In this document: piece after piece, positions 27,066 to 35,014 of the stretch
How the letters are laid out: each line of letters begins with the position of its first letter
How positions within the stretch are numbered: position 1 is the stretch's first letter
NCBI GenBank assembly: GCA_965230375.1
Contig: CBDDKU010000006.1
Span: 186,001 to 250,000 of the forward strand
Length of the DNA stretch: 64,000 nt
Origin: CBDDKU01 sp965230375
Lineage (GTDB): Bacteria; Bacteroidota; Bacteroidia; Flavobacteriales_D; Cryomorphaceae
Direction of reading: 5' to 3'
Made by a program: the position numbers and the translations under genes
Notes under the pieces: generated by a model
Told to the model about the DNA's origin: nothing
Databases searched by the model: none
What the model saw: only the letters and a program-made list of their open reading frames with translations

Positions 27066-27403
27066 GACGCTACTTCATTTAAGTTGTTAAAAGTCTAAAA
27101 TACAGTATATTGTGAGAGTGTAATTATTATGAAAAGAACTGAAAGTAAAAACTAAACGGATGTAATTTGGAAAAGTGAAAATTACTGAAATGACAGCTTT
27201 TCCCGTGTTGCTTAGAGTGAGTATGGCCTAACAAAAATTTGTTAGTTTTTGTCACGACTACTAAATTCCTAAGAAAAATATTGTCAACATCTGAAGCCAA
27301 ATGAATGCAAATGACGAAAGATTTTATGCTTCCCCTTGCTGCATGTATAAAGACTTTCAGCTATTTTCATCCAGTTGCAATTAGGTGACGGATTGTGAGG
27401 ATA
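27066..27403. other. 338-base gap between recombinase and mnmE, probable right-hand junction
   Basis: The composition changes here from AT-rich (left) to GC-richer core sequence (right). It holds a palindrome CTAACAAA-AA-TTTGTTAG at 27228-27245, which could be an arm-type site or an operator for the recombinase operon. No tRNA gene is present. The junction itself is not visible. Confidence 0.45.
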
Positions 27404-28789
27404 TTACTTTCCTATACAAAACTTCGAGAAAATATTCCCGAGCAGATCGTCGGTGGTGATCTCGCCGGTGATTTCGCCCAGGTGGTGCAGGGCGCGGCGT
27501 ATATCGATCGCGAGAAAGTCACCGGTGATGCGGCTTTCAAGTCCGTGTAAAACGCCGTCGAGTGCCTTGTTGGTATTGGCTAGGGCTTCGTAGTGACGGA
27601 TATTGGTTACCACCACATCAGAGCCTTCGTTTTGGAGGCTTCGCGCTTCGTCGGCCAGGGTCTTCTTTAAATCGTCGAGACCGGTGCCATGGGCAGCAGA
27701 AATCAGGTAGGCGTTCTTAAAGTCGGCCGCAAGTGCCTTGGCTTGCGCTGGGTCCGTGATCTGATCCACCTTATTGATCAATAAGTAAACTTTGGCATCG
27801 CCTCCCACGCGGCTGCGGAGTTCATCGAGATTATCCTTCACCTTGGCTTCGTCCATGGTAGCGGCTTCCACGAGGTAGAGTACAATCTGCGCCTTTTGAG
27901 CCTTGTCCCAGGCGCGGTCAATCCCGATGGTTTCGATCTCATCAACCGTTTCGCGAATTCCCGCCGTGTCGATAAACCGAAAGCGCACTCCTTCAATCAC
28001 CGTCTCATCTTCGATGGTATCGCGCGTGGTACCGGCAATGCTGCTCACAATGGCGCGTTCATCGCCGAGCAGGGCGTTGAGAAGGGTGGACTTACCCATG
28101 TTGGGAGCGCCGAGAATAGCTACCGGCACCCCGTTTTTGATAGCATTCCCCGTGGCAAAACTGGCCATCAATTCACGTACAACGCCTTGTATTTCGACCA
28201 CAAGAGTGCGCAGTTCGTTTCGGTCGGCAAACTCCACATCTTCTTCCGAGAAGTCGAGCTCCAACTCGATTAGCGAAGCAAAGTGAATCAGCTTCTCGCG
28301 TAGCTCGTTGATTTTTCTGGAGAACTGACCCCGCATCTGGTTCATGGCCAGTTTGTGCGCAGCTTGTGATGAAGAAGCGATCAGGTCGGCAATGGCTTCG
28401 GCCTGACTTAAATCCACCTTTCCATTCATAAAGGCGCGCATGCTGTACTCGCCCGGCTCGGCCATCCGGCATCCATTTTCGATCAGGAGTTGGAGTATGC
28501 GCTGACGGATGTATGGCGACCCGTGGCAGGTGAGCTCTACCGTGTCTTGACCCGTAAACGAGCGCGGACCTTTGAAAACCGATAGCACCACTTCATCGAT
28601 CCACACATCACCGTCTTTGATGGCGCCGTAGTGCACGGTATGCGTATCCACCTTGCTCAGGTCCTTTTTGAAAAAGGGCTTTAAGACGGTGAGCGCATCG
28701 GGGCCAGAAATCCGGATAATGGCTAGCGCACCAACACCTTCGGGCGTTGAAAGGGCGCAGATCGTATCGTTTGGGTTGCCAAATTGCAT
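27404..28789 (-). CDS. mnmE: tRNA uridine-5-carboxymethylaminomethyl modification GTPase MnmE
   Basis: 461 residues, the normal length. It works with MnmG to modify U34 of certain tRNAs. N-terminal folate-binding-like domain (TICALSTPEGVGALAIIRIS), helical domain, and an inserted G domain with P-loop GAPNMGKSTLLN, switch GTTRDT, DTAG, and NKVD. The C-terminus is the conserved FCIGK with the Cys essential for activity. The -7 box TATCTTTG (minus strand, 28794-28801) lies directly before the ATG. Gene is intact, and its 3' end faces the recombinase of the integrative element. Confidence 0.97.
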   Translation of the reverse strand: MQFGNPNDTICALSTPEGVGALAIIRISGPDALTVLKPFFKKDLSKVDTHTVHYGAIKDGDVWIDEVVLSVFKGPRSFTGQDTVELTCHGSPYIRQRILQLLIENGCRMAEPGEYSMRAFMNGKVDLSQAEAIADLIASSSQAAHKLAMNQMRGQFSRKINELREKLIHFASLIELELDFSEEDVEFADRNELRTLVVEIQGVVRELMASFATGNAIKNGVPVAILGAPNMGKSTLLNALLGDERAIVSSIAGTTRDTIEDETVIEGVRFRFIDTAGIRETVDEIETIGIDRAWDKAQKAQIVLYLVEAATMDEAKVKDNLDELRSRVGGDAKVYLLINKVDQITDPAQAKALAADFKNAYLISAAHGTGLDDLKKTLADEARSLQNEGSDVVVTNIRHYEALANTNKALDGVLHGLESRITGDFLAIDIRRALHHLGEITGEITTDDLLGNIFSKFCIGK

Positions 28790-28793
28790 GGCG

Positions 28794-28801
28794 CAAAGAT
28801 A
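28794..28801 (-). promoter_or_regulatory. -7 box of mnmE
   Basis: Minus-strand TATCTTTG fits TAnnTTTG and ends 4 bases before the ATG at 28789. Transcription would start at or next to the start codon, so the mRNA may be leaderless or nearly so. No -33 TTG at a standard distance was found. Confidence 0.45.
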
Positions 28802-28895
28802 AGGCGATTCCCAAGAGATTTTGTCATGGTGTGGACCCGCAGCCGATATTGAAAAGGAGCTTGTGAATTAATCCGTGAAAATGACCGAAAAGGGC

Positions 28896-28926
28896 TTGTC
28901 AGAACTATGGGAATCAACTAAGTTTG
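28896..28926 (+). promoter_or_regulatory. promoter of sucD
   Basis: TTG (28896-28898), 20 bases, TAAGTTTG (28919-28926): both boxes of the Bacteroidota sigma-A promoter at standard spacing, 32 bases before the ATG at 28959. Confidence 0.65.
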
Positions 28927-28958
28927 TGGCGCTGAAAAAACGAATTTAACAAGCCGAA

Positions 28959-29829
28959 ATGAGCGTTCTAGTAAATAAAGATTCTAAAATCATCGTTCAA
29001 GGTTTCACAGGTGGAGAAGGAACTTTCCACGCTGGCCAGATGATTGAGTACGGTACCAATGTAGTTGGTGGAGTAACTCCGGGTAAAGGTGGACAAACGC
29101 ACCTCGACCGTCCAGTTTTTAATACAGTGGCTGAAGCTGTAGAGAAAACAGGTGCCGATGTTTCCATCATTTTTGTTCCACCAGCGTTCGCAGCTGATGC
29201 CATCATGGAAGCAGCCGAAGCGGGAATCAAAGTAATCGTGACGATTACCGAAGGTATTCCAGTGAATGACATGGTGAAGGTGAAGAGCTACATCGACCAG
29301 AGAGATTGCACGCTTATCGGGCCAAACTGTCGCGGGTGTGATGACTGCCGGAGAAGCCAAAGTAGGTATCATGCCAGGCTTTATCTTCAACAAAGGAACT
29401 GTAGGAATCGTTTCTAAGTCGGGTACTTTGACTTACGAGGCGGTTGACCAAATCACAAAAGCTGGATTGGGACAAACGACAGCTATCGGAATCGGTGGAG
29501 ACCCAATTATCGGAACAACGACGAAAGAAGCCGTTCAGATGTTGATGAACGATCCAGAGACCGAAGGAATCATCATGATTGGTGAGATCGGTGGTAACTT
29601 GGAAGCAGAAGCTGCACGTTGGATCAAAGAAAACGGAACGAAGCCCGTAGTTGGATTTATCGCTGGTGAAACTGCTCCTAAAGGACGTACTATGGGTCAC
29701 GCCGGTGCCATCGTAGGTGGTGCTGAAGACACAGCCGAAGCTAAGAAAGCAATTATGCGTGAATGTGGAATCCACGTTGTGGATAGCCCCGCTCACATTG
29801 GATCTAAAATGGCTGAACTACTGGCTTAA
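28959..29829 (+). CDS. sucD: succinyl-CoA ligase (ADP-forming) alpha subunit, interrupted by a one-base insertion
   Basis: Alpha subunit of the TCA-cycle enzyme that makes ATP or GTP from succinyl-CoA. The first frame (28959 to about 29331) gives the CoA-binding Rossmann part: VQGFTGGEGTFHAGQMIEYG, GGVTPGKGGQTHLDRPVF, IVTITEGIP, and CTLIGPNC. The family then needs PGVMTAGEAKVGIMPG. That sequence is present, but one frame over: TGT CGCG GGT GTG ATG has four bases where a Pro codon is expected at 29331-29334. The second frame continues to 29829 with GTVGIVSKSGTLTYEA, the GIGGDPIIGTT motif and the active-site His of TMGHAGAIVGG. Apart from the extra base the protein is perfect and complete, so a consensus error is more likely than a dead gene. 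Confidence 0.9.
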
Positions 29830-29854
29830 GACTGACAAGAAACATTCTTATGAA

Positions 29855-29902
29855 GTCACATCGAGTGGCCGAGAGAATGGAGGCTGTATCGAGATGGACG
29901 AC
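29855..29902. repeat. dispersed palindromic repeat, member 1
   Basis: Begins GTCACATCGAGTGG and ends GGCTGTATCGAGATGGACGAC. The same ends recur at 31971-32019, and the reverse complement of the ends (GTCGTTCTCGATACA, CTCGAACTGAC) recurs at other intergenic sites in the window. Confidence 0.6.
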
Positions 29903-29960
29903 AAGGTTTGTGCTGTTTCCATTTAATGACAGCCCTAACAATATTAGCTTTTTCATGAGT

Positions 29961-29990
29961 AAACCCTGACGAATCTCGTCAGGGTTTTTT
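29961..29990 (+). terminator. rho-independent terminator after sucD
   Basis: Perfect 12-bp stem AAACCCTGACGA / TCGTCAGGGTTT with loop ATC, followed by a T run. 130 bases after the sucD stop. Confidence 0.85.
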
Positions 29991-30229
29991 CTTGTCATAA
30001 AAGTCGATTGCAGTTAAGCTCTCTTTCCAGAATGATGCCCCAGATACTAGCATGCCTAAGTTTTTTCGACAACATTTAGTCATTTAATGTTCAGGCTTTG
30101 GGGCCTTTTGTATCCATCGGCCGCCATAGGCTTGCCGACGGCGACGCATGACAAAAGGAAGATGAAAAATCAAACTTTTATCTAGCAGCACAATTGTTGC
30201 AGTTATTTGGGTCATCACCCTTCTCATTG

Positions 30230-30317
30230 TCGCCGTTCTCGATACATTCTTCACCTCTTGATAGTCGGTGAAGAATATCATTGACGCTGCGGTCAAGACA
30301 TATGCTCGAACTGACTG
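30230..30317. repeat. dispersed palindromic repeat, member 2
   Basis: Runs from CGCCGTTCTCGATACATTCT to GCTCGAACTGAC, containing the inner arms CTTCACC and GGTGAAG. Same family as 31878-31937 and 40298-40357. Confidence 0.6.
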
Positions 30318-30346
30318 AGACCTAGATATTAGCCTTTCAAAAGAAA

Positions 30347-30373
30347 ACCCCAACGAATCTCGTCAGGGTTTCT
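30347..30373 (-). terminator. terminator-like hairpin after the 263-residue gene
   Basis: AAACCC...ACGA / TCGT...GGGTTT with loop ATC and a two-base internal mismatch, next to a T run. It lies about 20 bases beyond the stop of the minus-strand gene at 30395 and resembles the sucD terminator, so it may serve both sides. Confidence 0.6.
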
Positions 30374-30394
30374 TTTTTGCTTAAACCTTCCGGT

Positions 30395-31186
30395 CTATTT
30401 GCTTACAATCAGCTTTTCAACGTATCGGTTTCCTTCACGATCTTCAGCCGACACGACATAAGTTCCATTTGGTAATTCGGAAACATCCACCCGGCGATTC
30501 AGCTCATTGATTGAGCTTTCCATCACTAACACGCCGAGCGCATTGTAAATGCGAAGGCTCTCCACTTGGTGGTCGCCGCCAATTGTGAAATGATCAACCG
30601 TAGGATTGGGGTAAATGCTCAGATCGCTGACGTTGGGATCGAAGGTAGAAGTCACCGCATCAAACTCCATGGCATCGACTGATATGATGGCGTCGCCAGC
30701 TACCAGGTCGCCCACTTGTGCCGAAACGATAATCTCAGCATCGGTTATGATCGGGTCAATTCCATCCATTTCGATAGTGATTTGAGTCCAATCTTCCATA
30801 GTCTCCGAAGTAAACCAGTCGTAGTAGGCTACAATGGCTTCCTGCTCATAGAAGTAGATGGTCACCTGTACCGCACCGAATTCGCAAAGCGTTTTGACAT
30901 AAAAAGTCAGATTACTTGGAATATAATCAATCTCAAAAAGGGCGGACGCCGAAGCGTACTCACCAACACCTGTGGGTTGCGATGTGACGCGCATGGCGTA
31001 GTCGCCTTCATAGGCATCAAAGTCCCGATCAACGGGCTCCCAGAGTTGAGAGTTTTCTGTCATCCAACCATCAGGGGTGTAGTTCCAGGTGTTTGATGTC
31101 CAGTTTTCAAAACCGGGGTTTGGAATCTCTTGCCCCAGCAGGGTCAGGCTTAGAATGGAGAATAAAAAGGTAGAAATGGATTTCAT
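30395..31186 (-). CDS. secreted protein with type IX sorting tail
   Basis: 263 residues. Signal peptide (MKSISTFLFSILSLTLLGQ), then IPNPGFENWTSNTWNYTPDG, a jelly-roll domain like those of PCMD/carbohydrate-binding secreted proteins of this phylum, up to about 180. The C-terminal 75 residues are the Por secretion tail: LSIYPNPTVDHFTI, SLRIYNALGVLVM, DVSELPNGTYVVSAE, KLIVSK. Exported across the outer membrane by the type IX system and probably anchored to surface polysaccharide. No catalytic motif. Single gene. Confidence 0.88.
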   Translation of the reverse strand: MKSISTFLFSILSLTLLGQEIPNPGFENWTSNTWNYTPDGWMTENSQLWEPVDRDFDAYEGDYAMRVTSQPTGVGEYASASALFEIDYIPSNLTFYVKTLCEFGAVQVTIYFYEQEAIVAYYDWFTSETMEDWTQITIEMDGIDPIITDAEIIVSAQVGDLVAGDAIISVDAMEFDAVTSTFDPNVSDLSIYPNPTVDHFTIGGDHQVESLRIYNALGVLVMESSINELNRRVDVSELPNGTYVVSAEDREGNRYVEKLIVSK

Positions 31187-31294
31187 GTCTATATGTTTAG
31201 TTTGCTAGTGTTCATTTTCAATAGTGCAGGAATGATCAGAAAGGTTACAGTTAAATTACGAATGTTTGAATTAAGAATTAGGAATACCACCTTC

Positions 31295-31403
31295 GCTCAA
31301 GCTACGGCGGATAATCCTCCTACGCTAAATCCTGTGCTCTGGCTTCGGCCATCGAAGAAAGCTACGGTGGATAACCTTCCTACGCTAAAGCTACGGTGGA
31401 TAA
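31295..31403. repeat. short direct repeats
   Basis: Units CTACGGCGGATAATCCTCCT, CTACGGTGGATAACCTTCCT and CTACGGTGGATAAAT alternate with CTACGCTAAA. About three imperfect units; function unknown. Confidence 0.5.
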
Positions 31404-31602
31404 ATGGGGAAGAGCGCGGAACTTTGCTGCACGAATTGATAATGGATAATTGAGCAGTAATTGACAATTGATAATGCGGTTCGGTGAAAATCATAGGTAT
31501 GTTTCAGTGTTTAGAATTTCGAGTGGGGAATGCGGAATTCGGAATTGAAGAGCAGAATCAAGCTTTTACATTGTATTGAAAGTCAACTCAGACTACTATA
31601 GT

Positions 31603-32019
31603 CAAGTCATTTCGAAGCTAGTCCCGATCCTTGGGGTCGGGGATGGGCGACATGACTTGCATAAAACTTATTTCCATATCCTTTGCCGTTGTTCTCGATA
31701 CACATCGAAGGTTTTCGATGTACTCGAACTGACTTAATATCCTAAGATGCAGTCACATCGATTGGCTCTGCCCGACCAGCGGAAAGGGTAGAGCTGTATC
31801 GAGTTTTAGATCCTGACCGCAAGCGTCGGGGATGGGCGACAAGTCTTTTAGAATTGTTCATTATAGAAAAACATTCCCGTCGTTCTCGATACATTCTTCA
31901 CCTCCCTGCTGGTCGGCAAAGAATACTCGAACTGACTGAAGCTCGGATTGACTTAAAACCGTAACCTGTAGTCACATCGAGTGGACGACAGAATGGAGGC
32001 TGTATCGAGATGGACGACA
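31603..32019. repeat. cluster of dispersed palindromic repeats (members 3-7)
   Basis: Members at about 31603-31653, 31684-31735, 31752-31840, 31878-31937 and 31971-32019. They alternate between the two orientations: GTTCTCGATACA...TACTCGAACTGAC and GTCACATCGA...CTGTATCGAG...GACGAC. Each can fold into a hairpin, with inner parts that differ (ACATCGAAGG/TTTTCGATGT, TTCACC.../GGCAAAGAA). Confidence 0.65.
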
Positions 32020-32079
32020 TTGATGGAAAACCAAAAAGCTATAATTTCTAAATTCCCGTCTTCCATGTACCTGAGTTTT

Positions 32080-32087
32080 TAACTTTG
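32080..32087 (+). promoter_or_regulatory. -7 box of fabG
   Basis: TAACTTTG fits TAnnTTTG and lies 22 bases before the ATG at 32110. A -33 TTG was not found at the usual spacing. Confidence 0.45.
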
Positions 32088-32109
32088 TTGGCTGTTTAAT
32101 ATCTAGACC

Positions 32110-32856
32110 ATGAAATTACTGGAAGGAAAAGTAGCCATCATAACAGGTGCCTCGAGAGGAATTGGGAAAGCCATCGCTCAATCATTCGTTAATCAGGGAG
32201 CCATTGTATGCTTCACATACCGCAGCTCTGACGAGAAAGCCAGGGAGTTTGAAGCGGAGCTTACCGCTCAAGGTGGAGTAGCGCAAGGATTCAAATCTGA
32301 CGCGGGCGATTTCGAGGCGGCTCAAAAACTTGTTGATGAGGTAATCGAAGCCCACGGATCGATCGATATCTTGGTCAACAATGCTGGTATCACACGCGAC
32401 AATTTGCTCATGCGGATGAACGAAGAGCAGTGGGATGAAATTATGGCTGTTAACCTCAAGTCTGTATTCAACCTGACCAAAGCCGTTTTGCGCCCTATGC
32501 TAAAGGCGCGCGGTGGGTCTATCATCAATATGAGTTCTGTAGTAGGGGTAAAGGGTAATGCCGGACAGGCCAACTACGCCGCTTCAAAAGCAGGAATTCT
32601 AGGGTTTACCAAGTCGGTAGCCTTGGAGCTCGGTTCGCGAAACATTCGTTGCAACGCCATCGCCCCAGGATTTATCGAAACGGAAATGACTGATGCCCTC
32701 GATGAGAAAACAGTGCAGGAGTGGAGAGATGCCATCCCGCTCAAGCGCGGTGGTACGCCAGAAGACGTGGCAAACCTGACGCTCTTCCTAGCTTCAGACA
32801 TGAGTAATTACATCACTGGCCAAACCATCAATGTAGATGGTGGAATGCTAACCTAA
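32110..32856 (+). CDS. fabG: 3-oxoacyl-[acyl-carrier-protein] reductase
   Basis: 248 residues, standard length. NADPH-dependent reduction of 3-oxoacyl-ACP in fatty-acid elongation. Short-chain dehydrogenase signatures: TGASRGIG (nucleotide loop), NNAGIT, the catalytic Ser in INMSSVVG, Tyr-x-x-x-Lys in NYAASKAG, then CNAIAPGFIETEMT and the C-terminal GQTINVDGGM, all typical of FabG rather than other SDRs. Followed after one base by the VWA gene, so the two are probably co-transcribed. Confidence 0.95.
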   Translation: MKLLEGKVAIITGASRGIGKAIAQSFVNQGAIVCFTYRSSDEKAREFEAELTAQGGVAQGFKSDAGDFEAAQKLVDEVIEAHGSIDILVNNAGITRDNLLMRMNEEQWDEIMAVNLKSVFNLTKAVLRPMLKARGGSIINMSSVVGVKGNAGQANYAASKAGILGFTKSVALELGSRNIRCNAIAPGFIETEMTDALDEKTVQEWRDAIPLKRGGTPEDVANLTLFLASDMSNYITGQTINVDGGMLT

Positions 32857-32857
32857 T

Positions 32858-34942
32858 TTGGAGAATTTAGCGATCGGATATCCGCTGTGGGCCATATTGC
32901 TATGCCCCACGATAGGATTGGTTTACGCCTTGATTCTATACTATCAGAATCGGCGAAATCAATCTTTTGGCCAGACCCTTGTCTGGGCTTTGGGAATCGG
33001 TAGGTTTCTGCTCGTAACCGGGCTCTGCTTTTTGCTGCTCAAGCCTTTTCTCACTTACCTCGATATCGAAATCGAACCGCCCATCGTGGTGGTGGCTGTG
33101 GATGAATCGCAGTCTATGGTTTTGGGCCCCGACTCAGCACAGGTCAAGGCCGATGTCCGCGAATCGCTTTCTCTTTTAAATCGTGAATTGGGTACTGAGT
33201 TCGAACTGGCCGTATATGGTTTTGGGCAGGAAGTCCGCAATCAGGTCGATTCGAGCTACGCCGATCCCGTGACCGATTTCTCCGATCTATTCTCATCGCT
33301 CTCTGGACTTTACGCCAACCGAAATTTAGGAGCTGTGGTGGTGATCTCAGATGGAATCTACAACCGAGGCCGGAACCCGCGGTATGCCGTGGATCAACTC
33401 GCCACGCCGGTTTACACCATTGGAACGGGCGACACCATCCCACGCCGCGATTTGAAGATCGCTGAAGTGGCGGCCAACCGCATAGCGTTTTTGGGAAATC
33501 AATTTCCGATAGAAGCCACAATCAGAGCCAGAAAATGCGAAGGTGAAAACGCCAACTACAGATTGGTGGGCCCGGGTGGAACCATCGAAGAAGGGGTGCT
33601 GCCCATCAATTCCGATGAGTTTGAAGCGACCGTTCGCTTTCTGGTGGATGCTTCAGAAATTGGCCTGCAGGCTTATCGGGTGGAAGTGAGCGGGGTGAGC
33701 AATGAGATCACCAACTCAAACAATGCCCAGACGGTTTTTGTGGATGTAATCGACAGCCGACAAAAAATATCCATCGTGGCTAAGGCGCCACACCCCGATT
33801 TGGCGGCTATCCGCAATGCGATTGCCACCAACGAAAACTACGAAGTCGAGATCATCTTTGAGTCCGACTTAAAGAAGGGCAGCGAGAGTCCTGACCTTTG
33901 GATTCTTCACCAGGTTCCTAATCGAAATACATCCCAAGACTGGATTCAGATCTGGGCATCAGGCAAAACACCGATCTGGCTCTTCGGCGGAATCGATTCG
34001 GATATTACCAATTGGGCCAGGCTGGGAGCAGGGGTGCGTCTTTCTGGTGGAAATGGAAGCTGGAACGATGTAGGTGGTTTGCTCTTGTCAGGCTTCAATG
34101 CCTTCAAAGTAGATACCGAGATCAAATCCTTGCTGGCCGATGCACCGCCCGTAAAAGTGCCTTTTGGAAAGTGGATGACTTCTGGGGGAACACAGGTATT
34201 GTTGGATCAAAAAGTCGGTCAGATTGAAACAGGAGACCCGCTTCTGACCTTTTCAGAAAACACAAACCACAAGACGGCTGTATTTATCGGCGAGGGAATT
34301 TGGAGATGGCGTCTGTTCAATTTCGCCATGAGCGAAAATCATCAGCTCTTCGATGGGATGGTTTCGGGCATTGTTCAATACCTATCGCTCAAGGAAGACA
34401 AAAGGCTGTTTCGCGTTTTTGGCCCATCCGAATTGATGGAAAACGAGCATGTGGTCTTCAACGCTGAGCTATACAACGACGCCTACCAACCCATAAACGA
34501 CGAAGAAGTGGAACTTCGCATTGTCGATGCCGACGGCGTGGAATACCCATTTAATTTCTCACGAACGGGATCGGCTTACCGACTCGATGCAGGTGTTTTG
34601 CCGGTTGGATCTTACACCTACCAGGGAAAGGTGGTAAAGAACGGAGAAGTCTTAACAGATGGTGGAAAGTTTGCCATTCTTCCATTCGCGCTTGAAGGCG
34701 GAAATCTAACTGCCAATCACCGATTACTTTACCAGGTGTCGGAGCGGAGTGGGGGAGCCTTTTATACCAGCGCTGGTACAAGCGATTTGATCGCCAATCT
34801 CAAAGCCGAATCGAAACTCGCGCCGCGCAGCTTTAGCACCGAGCGCCGTAGTTCTGTACTCGATTTCAAATGGATTTTCTTTGTCCTACTCGGTATCATG
34901 ACCCTGGAGTGGATCGCCCGAAAATGGGCTGGTGGGTATTGA
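32858..34942 (+). CDS. membrane-anchored von Willebrand factor A domain protein
   Basis: 694 residues. Two N-terminal membrane segments (about 9-29 and 41-62), then a large outer domain and a C-terminal membrane segment (671-688, WIFFVLLGIMTLEWIARKW). A VWA-type metal-ion site is visible: VVAVDESQSM (Asp82-x-Ser84-x-Ser86) and ISDGIYNRGRNP. The topology with a long beta-rich region between TM2 and the last TM is that of the conserved BatA/DUF4159-like membrane proteins of Bacteroidota. Role not known. The frame begins with TTG at 32858, one base after the fabG stop; no ATG is near, so either TTG is used or the start is further in. Confidence 0.75.
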   Translation: MENLAIGYPLWAILLCPTIGLVYALILYYQNRRNQSFGQTLVWALGIGRFLLVTGLCFLLLKPFLTYLDIEIEPPIVVVAVDESQSMVLGPDSAQVKADVRESLSLLNRELGTEFELAVYGFGQEVRNQVDSSYADPVTDFSDLFSSLSGLYANRNLGAVVVISDGIYNRGRNPRYAVDQLATPVYTIGTGDTIPRRDLKIAEVAANRIAFLGNQFPIEATIRARKCEGENANYRLVGPGGTIEEGVLPINSDEFEATVRFLVDASEIGLQAYRVEVSGVSNEITNSNNAQTVFVDVIDSRQKISIVAKAPHPDLAAIRNAIATNENYEVEIIFESDLKKGSESPDLWILHQVPNRNTSQDWIQIWASGKTPIWLFGGIDSDITNWARLGAGVRLSGGNGSWNDVGGLLLSGFNAFKVDTEIKSLLADAPPVKVPFGKWMTSGGTQVLLDQKVGQIETGDPLLTFSENTNHKTAVFIGEGIWRWRLFNFAMSENHQLFDGMVSGIVQYLSLKEDKRLFRVFGPSELMENEHVVFNAELYNDAYQPINDEEVELRIVDADGVEYPFNFSRTGSAYRLDAGVLPVGSYTYQGKVVKNGEVLTDGGKFAILPFALEGGNLTANHRLLYQVSERSGGAFYTSAGTSDLIANLKAESKLAPRSFSTERRSSVLDFKWIFFVLLGIMTLEWIARKWAGGY

Positions 34943-34958
34943 GATAAAAAGCATTAAA

Positions 34959-34990
34959 AAACCCTGACAGATCAAGTCTGTCAGGGTTTC
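34959..34990. terminator. bidirectional terminator between convergent genes
   Basis: AAACCCTGACAGA / TCTGTCAGGGTTT with loop TCAAG, A run on the left and T-rich on the right, so it works on both strands. It separates the VWA gene from the minus-strand protease gene. Confidence 0.8.
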
Positions 34991-35014
34991 TTTTGGTTTC
35001 AATTTCCCTTGAAA

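Larger units (their letters stand above)
29830..30394. other. 565-base gap with terminators and palindromic repeats
   Basis: Between sucD and a convergent gene. Holds two terminators (29961-29990, 30347-30373) and two members of the dispersed palindrome family (29855-29902 and 30230-30317). No gene seen. Confidence 0.55.
31187..32109. other. 923-base gap filled with repeats
   Basis: No gene. 31295-31400 has short internal repeats (CTACGGCGGATAA/CTACGGTGGATAA, CCTACGCTAAA). 31600-32019 carries five members of the dispersed palindrome family in both orientations. The -7 box of fabG is at the right end. Confidence 0.6.

Noticed and set aside
27903..28286. Long plus-strand frames inside mnmE, and similar frames in sucD, dnaA, ligA and the thiolase
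   Set aside because: They are shadows caused by GC-rich codons of the real genes on the other frame or strand; none has a family motif.
31193..31453. 86-residue plus frame in the repeat-rich gap
   Set aside because: It is made largely of the short direct repeats CTACGGTGGATAA, so the frame reflects the repeat rather than a protein.
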